NCBI RefSeq assembly: GCF_000420165.1 | Contig: NZ_ATUK01000017.1 | Coordinates: 1 to 64,000 of the forward strand | Length of the DNA: 64,000 nt | Reading direction: 5' to 3' | Source of the DNA: Thioalkalivibrio sp. AKL19 | GTDB taxonomy: Bacteria > Pseudomonadota > Gammaproteobacteria > Ectothiorhodospirales > Ectothiorhodospiraceae | Part shown: piece after piece, positions 24,140 to 32,838 of the stretch | Numbering within the stretch: position 1 is the stretch's first letter | Layout of the letters: the number at the start of each line of letters is the position of its first letter | Notes under the pieces: generated by a model | Told to the model about the DNA's origin: nothing | Database searches by the model: none | What the model saw: the letters and a program-made list of their open reading frames with translations, nothing else | Made by a program: the position numbers and the translations under genes

Positions 24140-24316
24140 CGGCTTTGGCGGGGGCTTCGCGTGCAAGCACGCTCCTACGGGGGCTGTGGTTTCGGGTTGC
24201 GTTGGGGCCGAGCTTGTTGGCGATCGGGGTGTTGGACAGTCCGGATCGCCCAGGGGCTGGGCTCCTACACCGTCTGGCGGCCCTGGAACTGTAGGAGCCG
24301 AGCCTCTCGGCGATGG
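24140..24316. repeat. REP-like cluster of three motifs
   Basis: A GGCTTTGGCGGGGGCTTCGC copy at about 24140-24183 (with CGTGCAAGCACG as its stem) is followed by GGGGCCGAGCTTGTTGGCGA (about 24205) and an inverted pair GGGCTGGGCTCCTAC...GTAGGAGCCGAGCCTCTCGG (24253-24311). The last pair matches the one at 17562. Confidence 0.7.
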
Positions 24317-24364
24317 GGTGCGGGATGGGCCCGGATTGCCCCGGGGTGTGGGGCGGGTGCCGGG

Positions 24365-24571
24365 TTAGTGGTCCGCCGGGGGCATGTATTCGTGGCGGAT
24401 ATGGTCCGGTTGTTCCGGTAGCTGGATGCCGGCGTTTTCCAGGGCCTCGGTCAGGTCCTCGCAGTCGTCGAGGTCGTCGGCGCGCTTCTTGAGCGTGGCC
24501 AGGACGTCGGCCGCTTCCGCCTGGGGCATGGTGATGACGAGTTCGCCGTTTTCTGCTTTTTCCAGATGCAT
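24365..24571 (-). CDS. Small acidic protein (68 aa), unknown function
   Basis: Acidic cytoplasmic protein without signal or membrane segment. It begins MHLEKAENGELVITMPQAEA and has a helical middle (VLATLKKRADDLDD). AAGGAGCACGAC precedes the ATG. It follows the related-sized gene at 24620 on the same strand by 48 bases, so the two are probably cotranscribed. I recognise no family. Confidence 0.6.
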   Translation of the reverse strand: MHLEKAENGELVITMPQAEAADVLATLKKRADDLDDCEDLTEALENAGIQLPEQPDHIRHEYMPPADH

Positions 24572-24619
24572 GTCGTGCTCCTTGTGTTCGGGGGGCTCGG
24601 TCGCGCTGGCGCGCGTGGT

Positions 24620-24844
24620 TCAGTCCTCGATGGAGGGCTGCTTGGGGGCGTGCTCGTCGAAGGCGTGCGGCGGCTGGCGGAATTCGTTCTCCAGTTCGTA
24701 GACGCCTTCCTGCAGCACGGAGCCGAGCGCCCGCGCACCGTTGCTGATCTCGCCGCCGAGCTCGGTGATGTTTTCGGCGATGTCCTTGGCGGCCTTCTTG
24801 TCGATCTTCAGGGTGACCGTTCCGTCTTTCAGTGTGGCTTCCAT
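24620..24844 (-). CDS. Small acidic protein (74 aa), unknown function
   Basis: Acidic protein starting MEATLKDGTVTLKIDKKAAK with an amphipathic helix (DIAENITELGGEISNGARAL) and a Pro-rich tail. AAGGAGAT precedes its start. It is the first gene of a two-gene unit (with 24365) transcribed away from the DUF302 gene. An FNR/Dnr-like box lies 72 bases upstream. No known family seen. Confidence 0.65.
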   Translation of the reverse strand: MEATLKDGTVTLKIDKKAAKDIAENITELGGEISNGARALGSVLQEGVYELENEFRQPPHAFDEHAPKQPSIED

Positions 24845-24915
24845 GTCGATCTCCTTGTTGCGACGTTGGTGACGTCGGGTTGTACCCGTTTGGAACGGGT
24901 CTGATTCGTGTCTGG

Positions 24916-24929
24916 TTGACCTGCATCAA
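24916..24929. promoter_or_regulatory. FNR/Dnr-like binding site
   Basis: TTGACCTGCATCAA matches the FNR/Anr/Dnr consensus TTGAT-N4-ATCAA at 9 of 10 specific positions. It sits 72 bases before the small acidic gene at 24844 (minus strand) and 107 bases before the DUF302 gene (plus strand), so either or both may respond to oxygen or nitric oxide. Confidence 0.6.
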
Positions 24930-25035
24930 GACGGCCGTGGCCGGAAATCGATACCCTGTGCTGCAGGTACGGCCCCCAACGTAACGAAGAGGCGGCCGAT
25001 CACGGCGATTCCCGCTTAGCGGGAAAGGAGAAACC

Positions 25036-25551
25036 ATGATGCACTCTAGAATGATGACCACTCGGCCCGGTGCGCGGTTCCTCGCGCTTGTTGTGATGGC
25101 GATGGCATTGCTGTTTTCCGGTATGGCGCAGGCCGACCACCACGGCGGCGGGCAGCCGGAGATGGTGATGGTGACGCCGAGCCCGCATTCGTTCCCGGAG
25201 ACGCTCGCGGCCTTCGAACGCGAGGCATCCGAGGCCGGCTGGAGTATCCTGCACCGCAACAACATGGCCGGTACGCTGTCGGAGCGCGGCTTCACGATTG
25301 ATCCGGTGGTGATCCTGGATGTCTGCAGCGGCCGCTACAGCGCGCAGATCCTGGAAGAGGACGCATACCGGCCGGTTTCGGCCTTCATGCCCTGTCGGGT
25401 GAGCATCTATCAGGACAGCCAGGGGGATGTGTTCATCTCGCGGATGAACGTGCCGGGCTTCCTGCCGATGATGCCGGAAGGCGTGGCCGAGGTGATGGAG
25501 AAGTCTTCGGAAGAGATCGAGGCGATCATCGAGCGCACCGTCGCCGAATAG
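25036..25551 (+). CDS. Secreted DUF302-domain protein
   Basis: Protein of 171 aa with a signal peptide (basic start MTTRPGARF, hydrophobic LALVVMAMALLFSG, likely cleavage after MAQA). The mature part carries the DUF302 fold, visible in EAGWSILHRNNMAGTLSERG, VVILDVCSGRYSAQILEED and FMPCRVSIYQDSQGDV with two conserved cysteines. DUF302 proteins are common in sulfur oxidisers and other redox bacteria; their role is unclear. A hairpin TTCCCGC/GCGGGAA (25009-25025) lies directly before the AAGGAG ribosome binding site and may tune translation. The FNR-like box upstream suggests anaerobic control. Confidence 0.85.
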   Translation: MMHSRMMTTRPGARFLALVVMAMALLFSGMAQADHHGGGQPEMVMVTPSPHSFPETLAAFEREASEAGWSILHRNNMAGTLSERGFTIDPVVILDVCSGRYSAQILEEDAYRPVSAFMPCRVSIYQDSQGDVFISRMNVPGFLPMMPEGVAEVMEKSSEEIEAIIERTVAE

Positions 25552-25621
25552 CGACGCGATCCGGTACAGTCCGGGGTCGGACGTCGGGGATCGGACGTCT
25601 GGGTCGGGCGTGGCCGGTGTT

Positions 25622-25647
25622 GGGGCCCGCTTCGGCGGGTCTTCTTT
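25622..25647 (+). terminator. Terminator after the DUF302 gene
   Basis: GGGGCCCGC, loop TTCG, GCGGGTCTTCTTTG: a G+C-rich stem with a stable tetraloop and a following T-rich run, 71 bases after the DUF302 stop. Confidence 0.55.
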
Positions 25648-25778
25648 GTGCCCGGATGAATGGCGGGTGCGTCCCGGAATGGATCCTGAAAAGATGAACG
25701 GAGGGGGCTTGCCCGAGGTGCAGACGCCATTGGCATTGAATCGAAACGACGCGATAGATGTTGATTCGTCCCGTTGGG

Positions 25779-25816
25779 GCGCCGCGCAATCCGGGAACGG
25801 GGCGCGGCGCTTTTTT
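25779..25816 (+). terminator. Strong terminator before the GGDEF-EAL gene
   Basis: Perfect 9-bp stem GCGCCGCGC / GCGCGGCGC with a 14-base loop, then six T. It ends 32 bases before the GGDEF-EAL start. As the DUF302 terminator lies about 130 bases earlier and there is no gene between, the intervening 25648-25778 may be a small RNA or an attenuated leader. Confidence 0.75.
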
Positions 25817-25848
25817 GCGTACCGGACGTGCACGAGCGCGAGGGGCCG

Positions 25849-28800
25849 ATGAGGGTTGATCGCCGAGTCACGCGTCGCTTTGCGGCCGGATGGATCGCGG
25901 GCGCTTATGTCGGGTTCGGCGTGCTGTGGGTTGTGCTGTCCGACGCGGCGCTGGCCTGGTGGGGGGGTGCGGAGGTCACGGCCGCATTGATGCGCGCGAA
26001 CATGGGCAAGGGCCTGGGCTTCGTCCTCGTGTCCGGCGTGTTGCTGTACGCCGCGATGCGCTGGATGCCGCCCTGGCGCGACGCGGAGACGGGCCCGGCC
26101 GCGCGCGAGGAGCTGGGGCGGTTTGGTTACTGGCCGTGGCTGGTGCTGGGTGTGGCCGTGATCGCCTCGACGGTCGCGGTGGGTCTGAGTGCCTGGCACT
26201 GGCAGGGGGCCGCCGCCGAGTCGCAGGCACGCGAGGATTTGCAGCGCGCCGCGTTCCTGAAGGGCGGTGTGATCGATCACTGGCTGGCGGAGCGCACCGG
26301 CGACGCCGCGGTGCTGGCCGAGGCGCGTGGCTTCAATCTCTTCGCCGTGACGGCCCTGGAGCGGCGGTCGACACTGGCGCTGGAGCAGGTACGTGATCGA
26401 CTCGAACTGATGCGGACTGCGTACGGCTATGACGGGGTGGCCCTGCTGAATGCCGATCGTCAGCCGGTGATCGAGTTGGGGCGCAGTGCCCTGGACGAAG
26501 CCCAAATGGACGCGGTGCTGCGCGAGGTGCGCCGCAGCGGCGAGAAGAGCGAGCCGATCCTGCATGCCGATCCGGACCGGCGGCCCCGGATCAGCTGGGC
26601 CGTGCCGGTACGCAACCGCGCGGCCCCGCACGACCCGGTTGTGGGGCTGGTGCTGCTGTCATCGACGGTGGAAAGCCTGCATCCGCTGCTGACCTTGACC
26701 GAAAACCGCAGCGGACTGGATGCGCAGGCGCACATCGTGGTGCGGGCCGGGGATCAGCGCGCCTCGATTGCCCGGATCAGCGAGGCCGGGGGCGTGATGA
26801 TCCCGGCGCCGGCGGCCTTCCCGCGGCTGCGCGAGCGGGTCCTGGACCATCCGCGCGATGCGGTGGTGATCGAACGCTTCGACGAAACCGACAGCCACTT
26901 CCTGGCGGGGGTGCAGCCACTGGGTCCGGCGGGCTGGGACCTGGTGCTCAAGCGCGATCTGGACGCCCTGCAGCTGGCGCCGCGTCAGCAAGCCGCGTGG
27001 GCGGCCGGGGTAACGTTGCTGATCTGGCTGGTGGTGCTGGCCGCCGGGGCGCTGCTGTGGCGCCAGCAGTGGCTGCGACGCAACCTGACGCTGGTGCGCG
27101 CCCATGCCGATCAGGATCGGTTGCTCGGGATCTTCTTCGATATGCCGTTTGTGGGCATGGCGATCTCGGGGCCGCGTGGCGAGGGCTGGGAGCGGGTGAA
27201 CACCTGCCTGGCAGACATGCTGGGCTACGCGCCCGACGAGCTCGCGGGTCTGGACTGGGACCGCCTGGCGGTCCCCGAGGATCGCGGCTGCGAGGCGGAG
27301 CTGGACGCCGAGATGCGGCGCGGCGAACGCCCCGGCTACAGCATCGTGAAACGCCTGCTCCGGCGCGACGGGCGGGTGATGGTCGCGGATATCGACGTCA
27401 AGTGCAGCCGCACGCCGGAGGGCGGGCTGGACCGGATCGTCGCGACGGTCGAGGACATTACCGAGCGGCGCGAACACGAAGAGCGCCAGCGGCTGGCGTC
27501 CGTCGTGTTCGAGAATACCCGCGAGGGTGTGGTGATCACCGATGCCACCGCCCACATCCTGTCGGTCAACCGGGCCTTTACCCAGCTGATGGGGTACACC
27601 CAGGACGAGGTGGTCGGGCGCACGCCGAAGATGTTCCAGTCCGGGCGCCACGATCAGGCGTTCTACGCCAACATGTTCCGCGAACTGCAGGTGAACGGCC
27701 ACTGGCAGGGCGAGATCTGGAACCGGCGCAAGAACGGCGAGATCTTCCCCGAGCTGCAGAGCATCACCGCGGTGCATGACAGCCAGGGACGCCTGACCCA
27801 CTACGTCTCGGTGTTCGCCGACATTACGCGCATCAAGGCCTCCGAGGCGGAGCTCGACTTCCTCGCGCATCACGATCCGCTGACCGAGCTGCCCAACCGC
27901 CGGCTGCTGCGTGCGCGCCTGACGCATGGCATCTCGCTGATGCGCCGCCGCAAGGGGCATCTGGCACTGCTGTTCGTGGACGTCGACCGCTTCAAGGACA
28001 TCAACGACAGCCAGGGCCACGCCGCGGGGGACCGGCTGCTGAAGATCATCTCGGAACGGCTGCAGATCGGCCGGCGCGGGACGGACACCGTGGCGCGGCT
28101 GGCGAGCGACGAGTTCGCGGTGCTGGTGGAGAACCTGGGCCATGTGGACGACGCCGCGCTGATCGCGGAGAACATCATCCGCGAGGTGAGCTATCCCTGC
28201 GATCTGGGGGATGGCGTGGAGCTGGAGATCACCGCGACCATCGGGATCGCCATGTTCCCCGACCATGCGGGGGATGCCGACACCCTCCTGCAGCAGGCAA
28301 GCACCGCGCTGTCGCAGGCCAAGATGGACGGGCGTGGCAGCTATCGCTACTACTCCGACGAGTTCACGCGGGCGGCGCGCGAGCGCATCGATCTGTCCGC
28401 GCGGCTACGCCGGGCCATCGAGCACGATGCGCTGGAGGTCCACTACCAGCCGCAGTACAACGTCGCCGACGGCCGGCTGCTGGGGGCGGAGGCCCTGCTG
28501 CGCTGGACTGATCCCGAGCTGGGTCCGATCTCGCCGGGGCGTTTTATCCCGCTGGCCGAGCAGACCGGGCTGATCGTGGAGCTGGGAGCCTGGGTGTTGC
28601 GCCGGGTGATCGAGCAGGGCCACCAGTGGCGCGCGGCCGGCTACCCGCCGCTGCGGCTGGCGGTGAACGTCTCCGCGCTGCAGTTCCAGCGGGTGCCCAT
28701 CGACCAGCAGGTGGGCCAGTTGCTCGAGGAGTTCGAGTTCCCGGCGGACCAACTGGAGCTGGAGATCACCGAGTCCGCGCTGATGGCGGACCCGAGCCGT

Positions 28801-29169
28801 GCCCGGCGCATCCTGCAGCGCCTGCGCGAGCGTGGCGTGCATTTCGCGATCGACGACTTCGGCACCGGCTATTCCTCCATGGCGCAGCTGAAGCGCTTCC
28901 CGGTGGACACGCTCAAGATCGACAAGAGCTTTGTCGACGGCCTGGCCGAAGAGGAAACGGCGGGTAGCGCGAACGATCTTTCCATCGCCCGTTCCATCAT
29001 CGGGCTGGGCCATGGTCTCGGGCTGGCCGTGCTGGCGGAGGGCGTGGAGACCGCTGATCAGCTCGCGGTCCTGCGGGAGCTGGGCTGCGATCACTACCAG
29101 GGCTACTACGCCAGCCGGCCCGTGCCCAGCGCCGAATTCGAGGTCTTGCTGGCCGCGCCCCGGGCCTGA
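25849..29169 (+). CDS. Membrane PAS-PAS-GGDEF-EAL protein, probable c-di-GMP phosphodiesterase
   Basis: Protein of 1106 aa. Three hydrophobic segments lie in the first 120 residues, a predicted periplasmic sensor region of about 265 residues follows, and another membrane helix lies near 385-405. Then come PAS1 (about 424-540), PAS2 (about 547-665), GGDEF (about 668-840) and EAL (about 849-1100). The GGDEF motif is altered to ASDEF (RLASDEFAVL, about residue 750), so cyclase activity is doubtful. The EAL domain is well kept: EALLRW near 879, then ITESALM, IDDFGTGYSS and KIDKSF, with the metal ligands expected of active phosphodiesterases. It lies alone, between a terminator and recC. It would lower c-di-GMP in response to a periplasmic or PAS-sensed signal. 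Confidence 0.9.
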   Translation: MRVDRRVTRRFAAGWIAGAYVGFGVLWVVLSDAALAWWGGAEVTAALMRANMGKGLGFVLVSGVLLYAAMRWMPPWRDAETGPAAREELGRFGYWPWLVLGVAVIASTVAVGLSAWHWQGAAAESQAREDLQRAAFLKGGVIDHWLAERTGDAAVLAEARGFNLFAVTALERRSTLALEQVRDRLELMRTAYGYDGVALLNADRQPVIELGRSALDEAQMDAVLREVRRSGEKSEPILHADPDRRPRISWAVPVRNRAAPHDPVVGLVLLSSTVESLHPLLTLTENRSGLDAQAHIVVRAGDQRASIARISEAGGVMIPAPAAFPRLRERVLDHPRDAVVIERFDETDSHFLAGVQPLGPAGWDLVLKRDLDALQLAPRQQAAWAAGVTLLIWLVVLAAGALLWRQQWLRRNLTLVRAHADQDRLLGIFFDMPFVGMAISGPRGEGWERVNTCLADMLGYAPDELAGLDWDRLAVPEDRGCEAELDAEMRRGERPGYSIVKRLLRRDGRVMVADIDVKCSRTPEGGLDRIVATVEDITERREHEERQRLASVVFENTREGVVITDATAHILSVNRAFTQLMGYTQDEVVGRTPKMFQSGRHDQAFYANMFRELQVNGHWQGEIWNRRKNGEIFPELQSITAVHDSQGRLTHYVSVFADITRIKASEAELDFLAHHDPLTELPNRRLLRARLTHGISLMRRRKGHLALLFVDVDRFKDINDSQGHAAGDRLLKIISERLQIGRRGTDTVARLASDEFAVLVENLGHVDDAALIAENIIREVSYPCDLGDGVELEITATIGIAMFPDHAGDADTLLQQASTALSQAKMDGRGSYRYYSDEFTRAARERIDLSARLRRAIEHDALEVHYQPQYNVADGRLLGAEALLRWTDPELGPISPGRFIPLAEQTGLIVELGAWVLRRVIEQGHQWRAAGYPPLRLAVNVSALQFQRVPIDQQVGQLLEEFEFPADQLELEITESALMADPSRARRILQRLRERGVHFAIDDFGTGYSSMAQLKRFPVDTLKIDKSFVDGLAEEETAGSANDLSIARSIIGLGHGLGLAVLAEGVETADQLAVLRELGCDHYQGYYASRPVPSAEFEVLLAAPRA

Positions 29170-29271
29170 AGGGGTTTCCGGATTGCCCGCCGGATTGGTG
29201 AATACCGCGACGGGGATTGTCGCTTCGGGATGGTAGGGTAGGCGCATCTGGACCACGCGGGCCTTGAGGCC

Positions 29272-32200
29272 ATGCGTGGCATTTCCCGAACGGATCAAGG
29301 AGCCGGGTTGGTGGAGTCGCGCGCGTTGCAGCCAGGGATGGTGGTGCTGCATGGCAATCACCTGGAGTCGCTGCGCACGCTGGCGGTGGAGTGGATGCGC
29401 CGCGCGCCGCTCGGTCCGCTGGAGAACGAGACCATCCTGGTGCAGAGCAACGGCATGGCGCAGTGGCTGCGGCATGCCCTGGCCGCGCCGCCGGATGCCG
29501 ACCCGCCGGGCTGCGGGATCGCGGCCGCGCTGGACATGCAGTTGCCGTCGCGCTTCGTGTGGTCGGCGTATCGCGCGGTCCTCGGGGCCGAGGCCGTTCC
29601 GCTGGAGTCCCCCTACGCCAAGCGGCCGCTGACCTGGCGGCTGATGCGCCTGCTGCCGGAGTGCCTGGCGCAGGAGGCCTTTGCACCGCTGCGCCAGTTC
29701 CTGCAGGACGACGATCCGGGGCAGGGGGGCGACCTGCGCAAGCGTTTCCAGCTGGCCGAGCGCCTGGCGGACCTGTTCGATCAGTACCAGGTGTACCGTG
29801 CTGACTGGCTGACCGACTGGGCGGCCGGACGCGACATCCTGCGCGACGCCCGCGGGCAGGAGCGCGAGCTGGCCCCTGGGCAGCGCTGGCAGGCCGAGCT
29901 GTGGCGCCTGCTGCAGGCGGATATCGGCGCGGCCCGCGAGGGGGTCAGTCGCTCGGCCGTGCATGCCCGGTACATGGACGCGGTGCGCGCGCTGGAGCAG
30001 CGCCCGGCGGGCCTGCCTCGGCGGATCATCGTGTTCGGCATCTCTTCGCTGCCGGGGCAGATCCTGGAGGCGCTGGAGGGCCTGGCGCGGTTCTGCCAGG
30101 TGCTGGTCTGCGTGCACAACCCCTGCGAGCACTACTGGGCCGACATCGTGGCCGACAAGGACCTGCTGCGCGCCACGCGCCGGCGCCAGGCGCGCAAGGC
30201 AGGCATGCCCGAGGCCCTCGACGAGGCGGAGCTGCACAACCACGCCCACCCGCTGCTGGCGGCCTGGGGCAAGCAGGGACGTGACTACATCGGGCTGCTG
30301 GACGAGCACGACGATCCCGAACACTACGGCCGGGTGCTGCGCACGCTGGACTGGGAGCGCGTCGACGTCTTCGAGCCGCATGGTACGCGTGGGCCGGAGG
30401 ACTGCCTGCTGCATCAGCTGCAGGAGGACATCCGCGAGTTGCGTCCACTCGCGGAGACCCGGGAGACCTGGCCGGCGGTTGACGTTGGGGATCACTCCAT
30501 CCAGTTCCATGTCGCGCACAGCCCGCTGCGCGAGGTGGAGCTGCTGCACGACTGGCTGCTGGATCACTTCGAGCGCGAGCCCGCGCTGCGCCCGCGCGAC
30601 GTGATCGTAATGGTGCCGGACATCGATCAGTACGCGCCGCATATCGAGGCGGTGTTCGGTCAGCCGGAGACCGATGATCCGCGCTTTATCCCGTACACGC
30701 TGTCTGACCAGGGGCCGCGCGGCCGCGATCCGGTACTGATCGCGCTGGAGCAGTTGTTGTCACTGCCGGAGAGCCGGATGGGTGTCAGCGAGCTGCTGGA
30801 TCTGCTCGATGTTCCGGCGGTGCGCCGGCGCTTCGGGATCGCGGAGGAGGACCTGGATCAGCTGCACCGTTGGGCCCAGGGGTCCGGCGTGCGCTGGGGA
30901 CTGGATGCCGCACAGCGCGCTGGGTTGGGGCTACCGGAAGGGCTGGAGCAGAACACCTGGCGCTTCGGCCTGCGGCGGATGCTGCTGGGCTACGCGCTGG
31001 GCGACCAGGGCCCGTGGCAGGGCCTGGAGCCCTACGACGAGATCGGCGGGCTGAGTGCCGCGTTGCTGGGGCCGCTGGAGGCGCTGATCAGCGCCCTGGA
31101 GGAGGCGTGGGCGTGGCTGCGCCAGGCACATGCGCCGGGGGATTGGGCCACGCATCTGGGCGGGCTGCTGGAGCAGTTCTTCGCGGCCGAGACCGATGCC
31201 GAGCTGTTCACCCTGGAGCAACTGGGCGAGGCCCTGGAACAATGGCGCGAGGACTGCGCGGGGGGCGGACTGGAAGAGGCGCTGCCGCTGGCGGTGGTGC
31301 GCGAACAGTGGCTGGCCAGCCAGGACGATTCCGGGGTGGGCCAGCGTTTCCTCGCCGGACAGGTGAACTTCTGCACCCTGATGCCGATGCGGGCGATCCC
31401 GTTCCAGGTGGTCTGCCTGCTGGGGATGAACGACGGCGACTATCCGCGCAGCCCGACGCCCGTAGACTTCGACCTGATGGCGAACGACTACCGCCCGGGC
31501 GATCGCTCGCGCCGCGAGGACGATCGCTACCTGTTCCTGGAGGCGCTGCTCTCCGCCCGGCGCCAGCTGCATGTGAGCTGGGTGGGGCGGCACGTGCGCG
31601 ACAACGAGCCGCGCCCGCCGTCGGTGCTGGTGGGCCAGCTGCGCGATCACCTGGCCGCGGGGTGGGGCCTGGCCGGGGCCGACGGGCCGGAGGCCGGCCC
31701 GGCCCTGGTGGAACACCTGACGACCTGGCACCCGCTGCAGCCGTTCTCGCCGGTGAACTTCCCGGTGGCGGACGCCGCCGACGCTCGGCATTTTACCTAC
31801 GCGCGAGAGTGGGAGGCGGTGCACGACGCGGCGCCGGGCGCTGCGGCGGATGCCGCTGGTGGCGCCCCTGCGGCGGTTCCGTTGCTGGAGGCCGAGCGCG
31901 AGCCGCGCGCCCTGGGGCCGGAGGCATTGACGCGCTTTCTGCGCTTCCCGGTGGAGGCGTTCTTCCGCCATCGCCTGGGGGTGTTCTTCGACGAGGAGGA
32001 AGAGGCCGGCGACGACCTGGAACCCTTTGGCCTGGCCGGGCTGGAGCAGTGGCAGGTGCGTCAGCACCTGGTCGCGGTCGCACTGGAGACCACCGACGAC
32101 GCGGAGGCCTGGCCGGAGATCCTGGAGGCGGAATCGGCGCGCCTCCAGCGCGCGGGCCGGCTGCCACTGGGAGCGGCGGGCGAGCTGGAGCGCGGCGCGA

Positions 32201-32838
32201 TGATGGGCGAGGCCGCGCGGCTGCTGGAGCGGATCGGCGAGCGCTATGCGCTGTACCCCGAGTCGTTGCCGGCCGCGCGGCCCCTGCGTCTGGAACACGA
32301 GCACTGGGGCCTGGAGGCCGTGCCACCCGCCCTGCGCAGCGATGGGCAGGCGCGGGTATGCCTCGACTACACCGCGAGCCGCATTGGTGATGGCAAGAAG
32401 TGGCGCTTCGACAAGCTGATGGCGCCCTGGGTGATGCATCTGCTGGCCAACGCCGGGACGGGCGGCGTGGACTCCGAACTGGTTGGACTGGACACGCGCC
32501 TGGTCCTCCCGGGCCTGGAGTCCGGGCTGGCCGAGGAGCTTCTGGGCACGCTGCTGGAGGCCTGGGCGGCGGGGCAGGAGCGGCCGCTGCCGCTCGCCTG
32601 CGCCGCCGCGTTCGCCTGGCTCGCGGCGGAGGAGGGATCGAAGGATCCGTATGACGAGGCGCTGAAGACCCTGGCCGGGAATGACTTCGCCGCCGGCGAG
32701 TGGTCGCGCAGCCCGGCACTGGCGCGTGCCTGGCCCGACCCCGAGACCCTGCTGGACGATCCGGACTTTGCCTTCTGGCGCGACCGGGTCTACCGGCCGG
32801 TGTTTTTCGTGGTGAATCAGGCGGACGATCCCGCATGA
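29272..32838 (+). CDS. recC: Exodeoxyribonuclease V subunit RecC
   Basis: Gamma subunit of RecBCD (1188 aa against about 1120 in E. coli), which scans for Chi and splits the duplex. The start region has LHGNHLESLRTLAVEWMRR and ETILVQSNGMAQWLRHALA, matching the conserved RecC N-terminus, and PSRFVWSAYRAVLG follows. The middle has IIVFGISSLPGQILE and the long LGMNDGDYPRSPTPVDFDLM segment. The inactive helicase- and nuclease-like domains lie in the expected order. The ATG at 29272 gives about 20 extra N-terminal residues; an in-frame ATG at 29338 would fit the family better. It overlaps recB by 4 bases (ATGA). Confidence 0.95.
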   Translation: MRGISRTDQGAGLVESRALQPGMVVLHGNHLESLRTLAVEWMRRAPLGPLENETILVQSNGMAQWLRHALAAPPDADPPGCGIAAALDMQLPSRFVWSAYRAVLGAEAVPLESPYAKRPLTWRLMRLLPECLAQEAFAPLRQFLQDDDPGQGGDLRKRFQLAERLADLFDQYQVYRADWLTDWAAGRDILRDARGQERELAPGQRWQAELWRLLQADIGAAREGVSRSAVHARYMDAVRALEQRPAGLPRRIIVFGISSLPGQILEALEGLARFCQVLVCVHNPCEHYWADIVADKDLLRATRRRQARKAGMPEALDEAELHNHAHPLLAAWGKQGRDYIGLLDEHDDPEHYGRVLRTLDWERVDVFEPHGTRGPEDCLLHQLQEDIRELRPLAETRETWPAVDVGDHSIQFHVAHSPLREVELLHDWLLDHFEREPALRPRDVIVMVPDIDQYAPHIEAVFGQPETDDPRFIPYTLSDQGPRGRDPVLIALEQLLSLPESRMGVSELLDLLDVPAVRRRFGIAEEDLDQLHRWAQGSGVRWGLDAAQRAGLGLPEGLEQNTWRFGLRRMLLGYALGDQGPWQGLEPYDEIGGLSAALLGPLEALISALEEAWAWLRQAHAPGDWATHLGGLLEQFFAAETDAELFTLEQLGEALEQWREDCAGGGLEEALPLAVVREQWLASQDDSGVGQRFLAGQVNFCTLMPMRAIPFQVVCLLGMNDGDYPRSPTPVDFDLMANDYRPGDRSRREDDRYLFLEALLSARRQLHVSWVGRHVRDNEPRPPSVLVGQLRDHLAAGWGLAGADGPEAGPALVEHLTTWHPLQPFSPVNFPVADAADARHFTYAREWEAVHDAAPGAAADAAGGAPAAVPLLEAEREPRALGPEALTRFLRFPVEAFFRHRLGVFFDEEEEAGDDLEPFGLAGLEQWQVRQHLVAVALETTDDAEAWPEILEAESARLQRAGRLPLGAAGELERGAMMGEAARLLERIGERYALYPESLPAARPLRLEHEHWGLEAVPPALRSDGQARVCLDYTASRIGDGKKWRFDKLMAPWVMHLLANAGTGGVDSELVGLDTRLVLPGLESGLAEELLGTLLEAWAAGQERPLPLACAAAFAWLAAEEGSKDPYDEALKTLAGNDFAAGEWSRSPALARAWPDPETLLDDPDFAFWRDRVYRPVFFVVNQADDPA

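Noticed and set aside
26659-28266. Long minus-strand frame inside the GGDEF-EAL gene
   Set aside because: Antisense of PAS and GGDEF domains; composition is that of a shadow frame.
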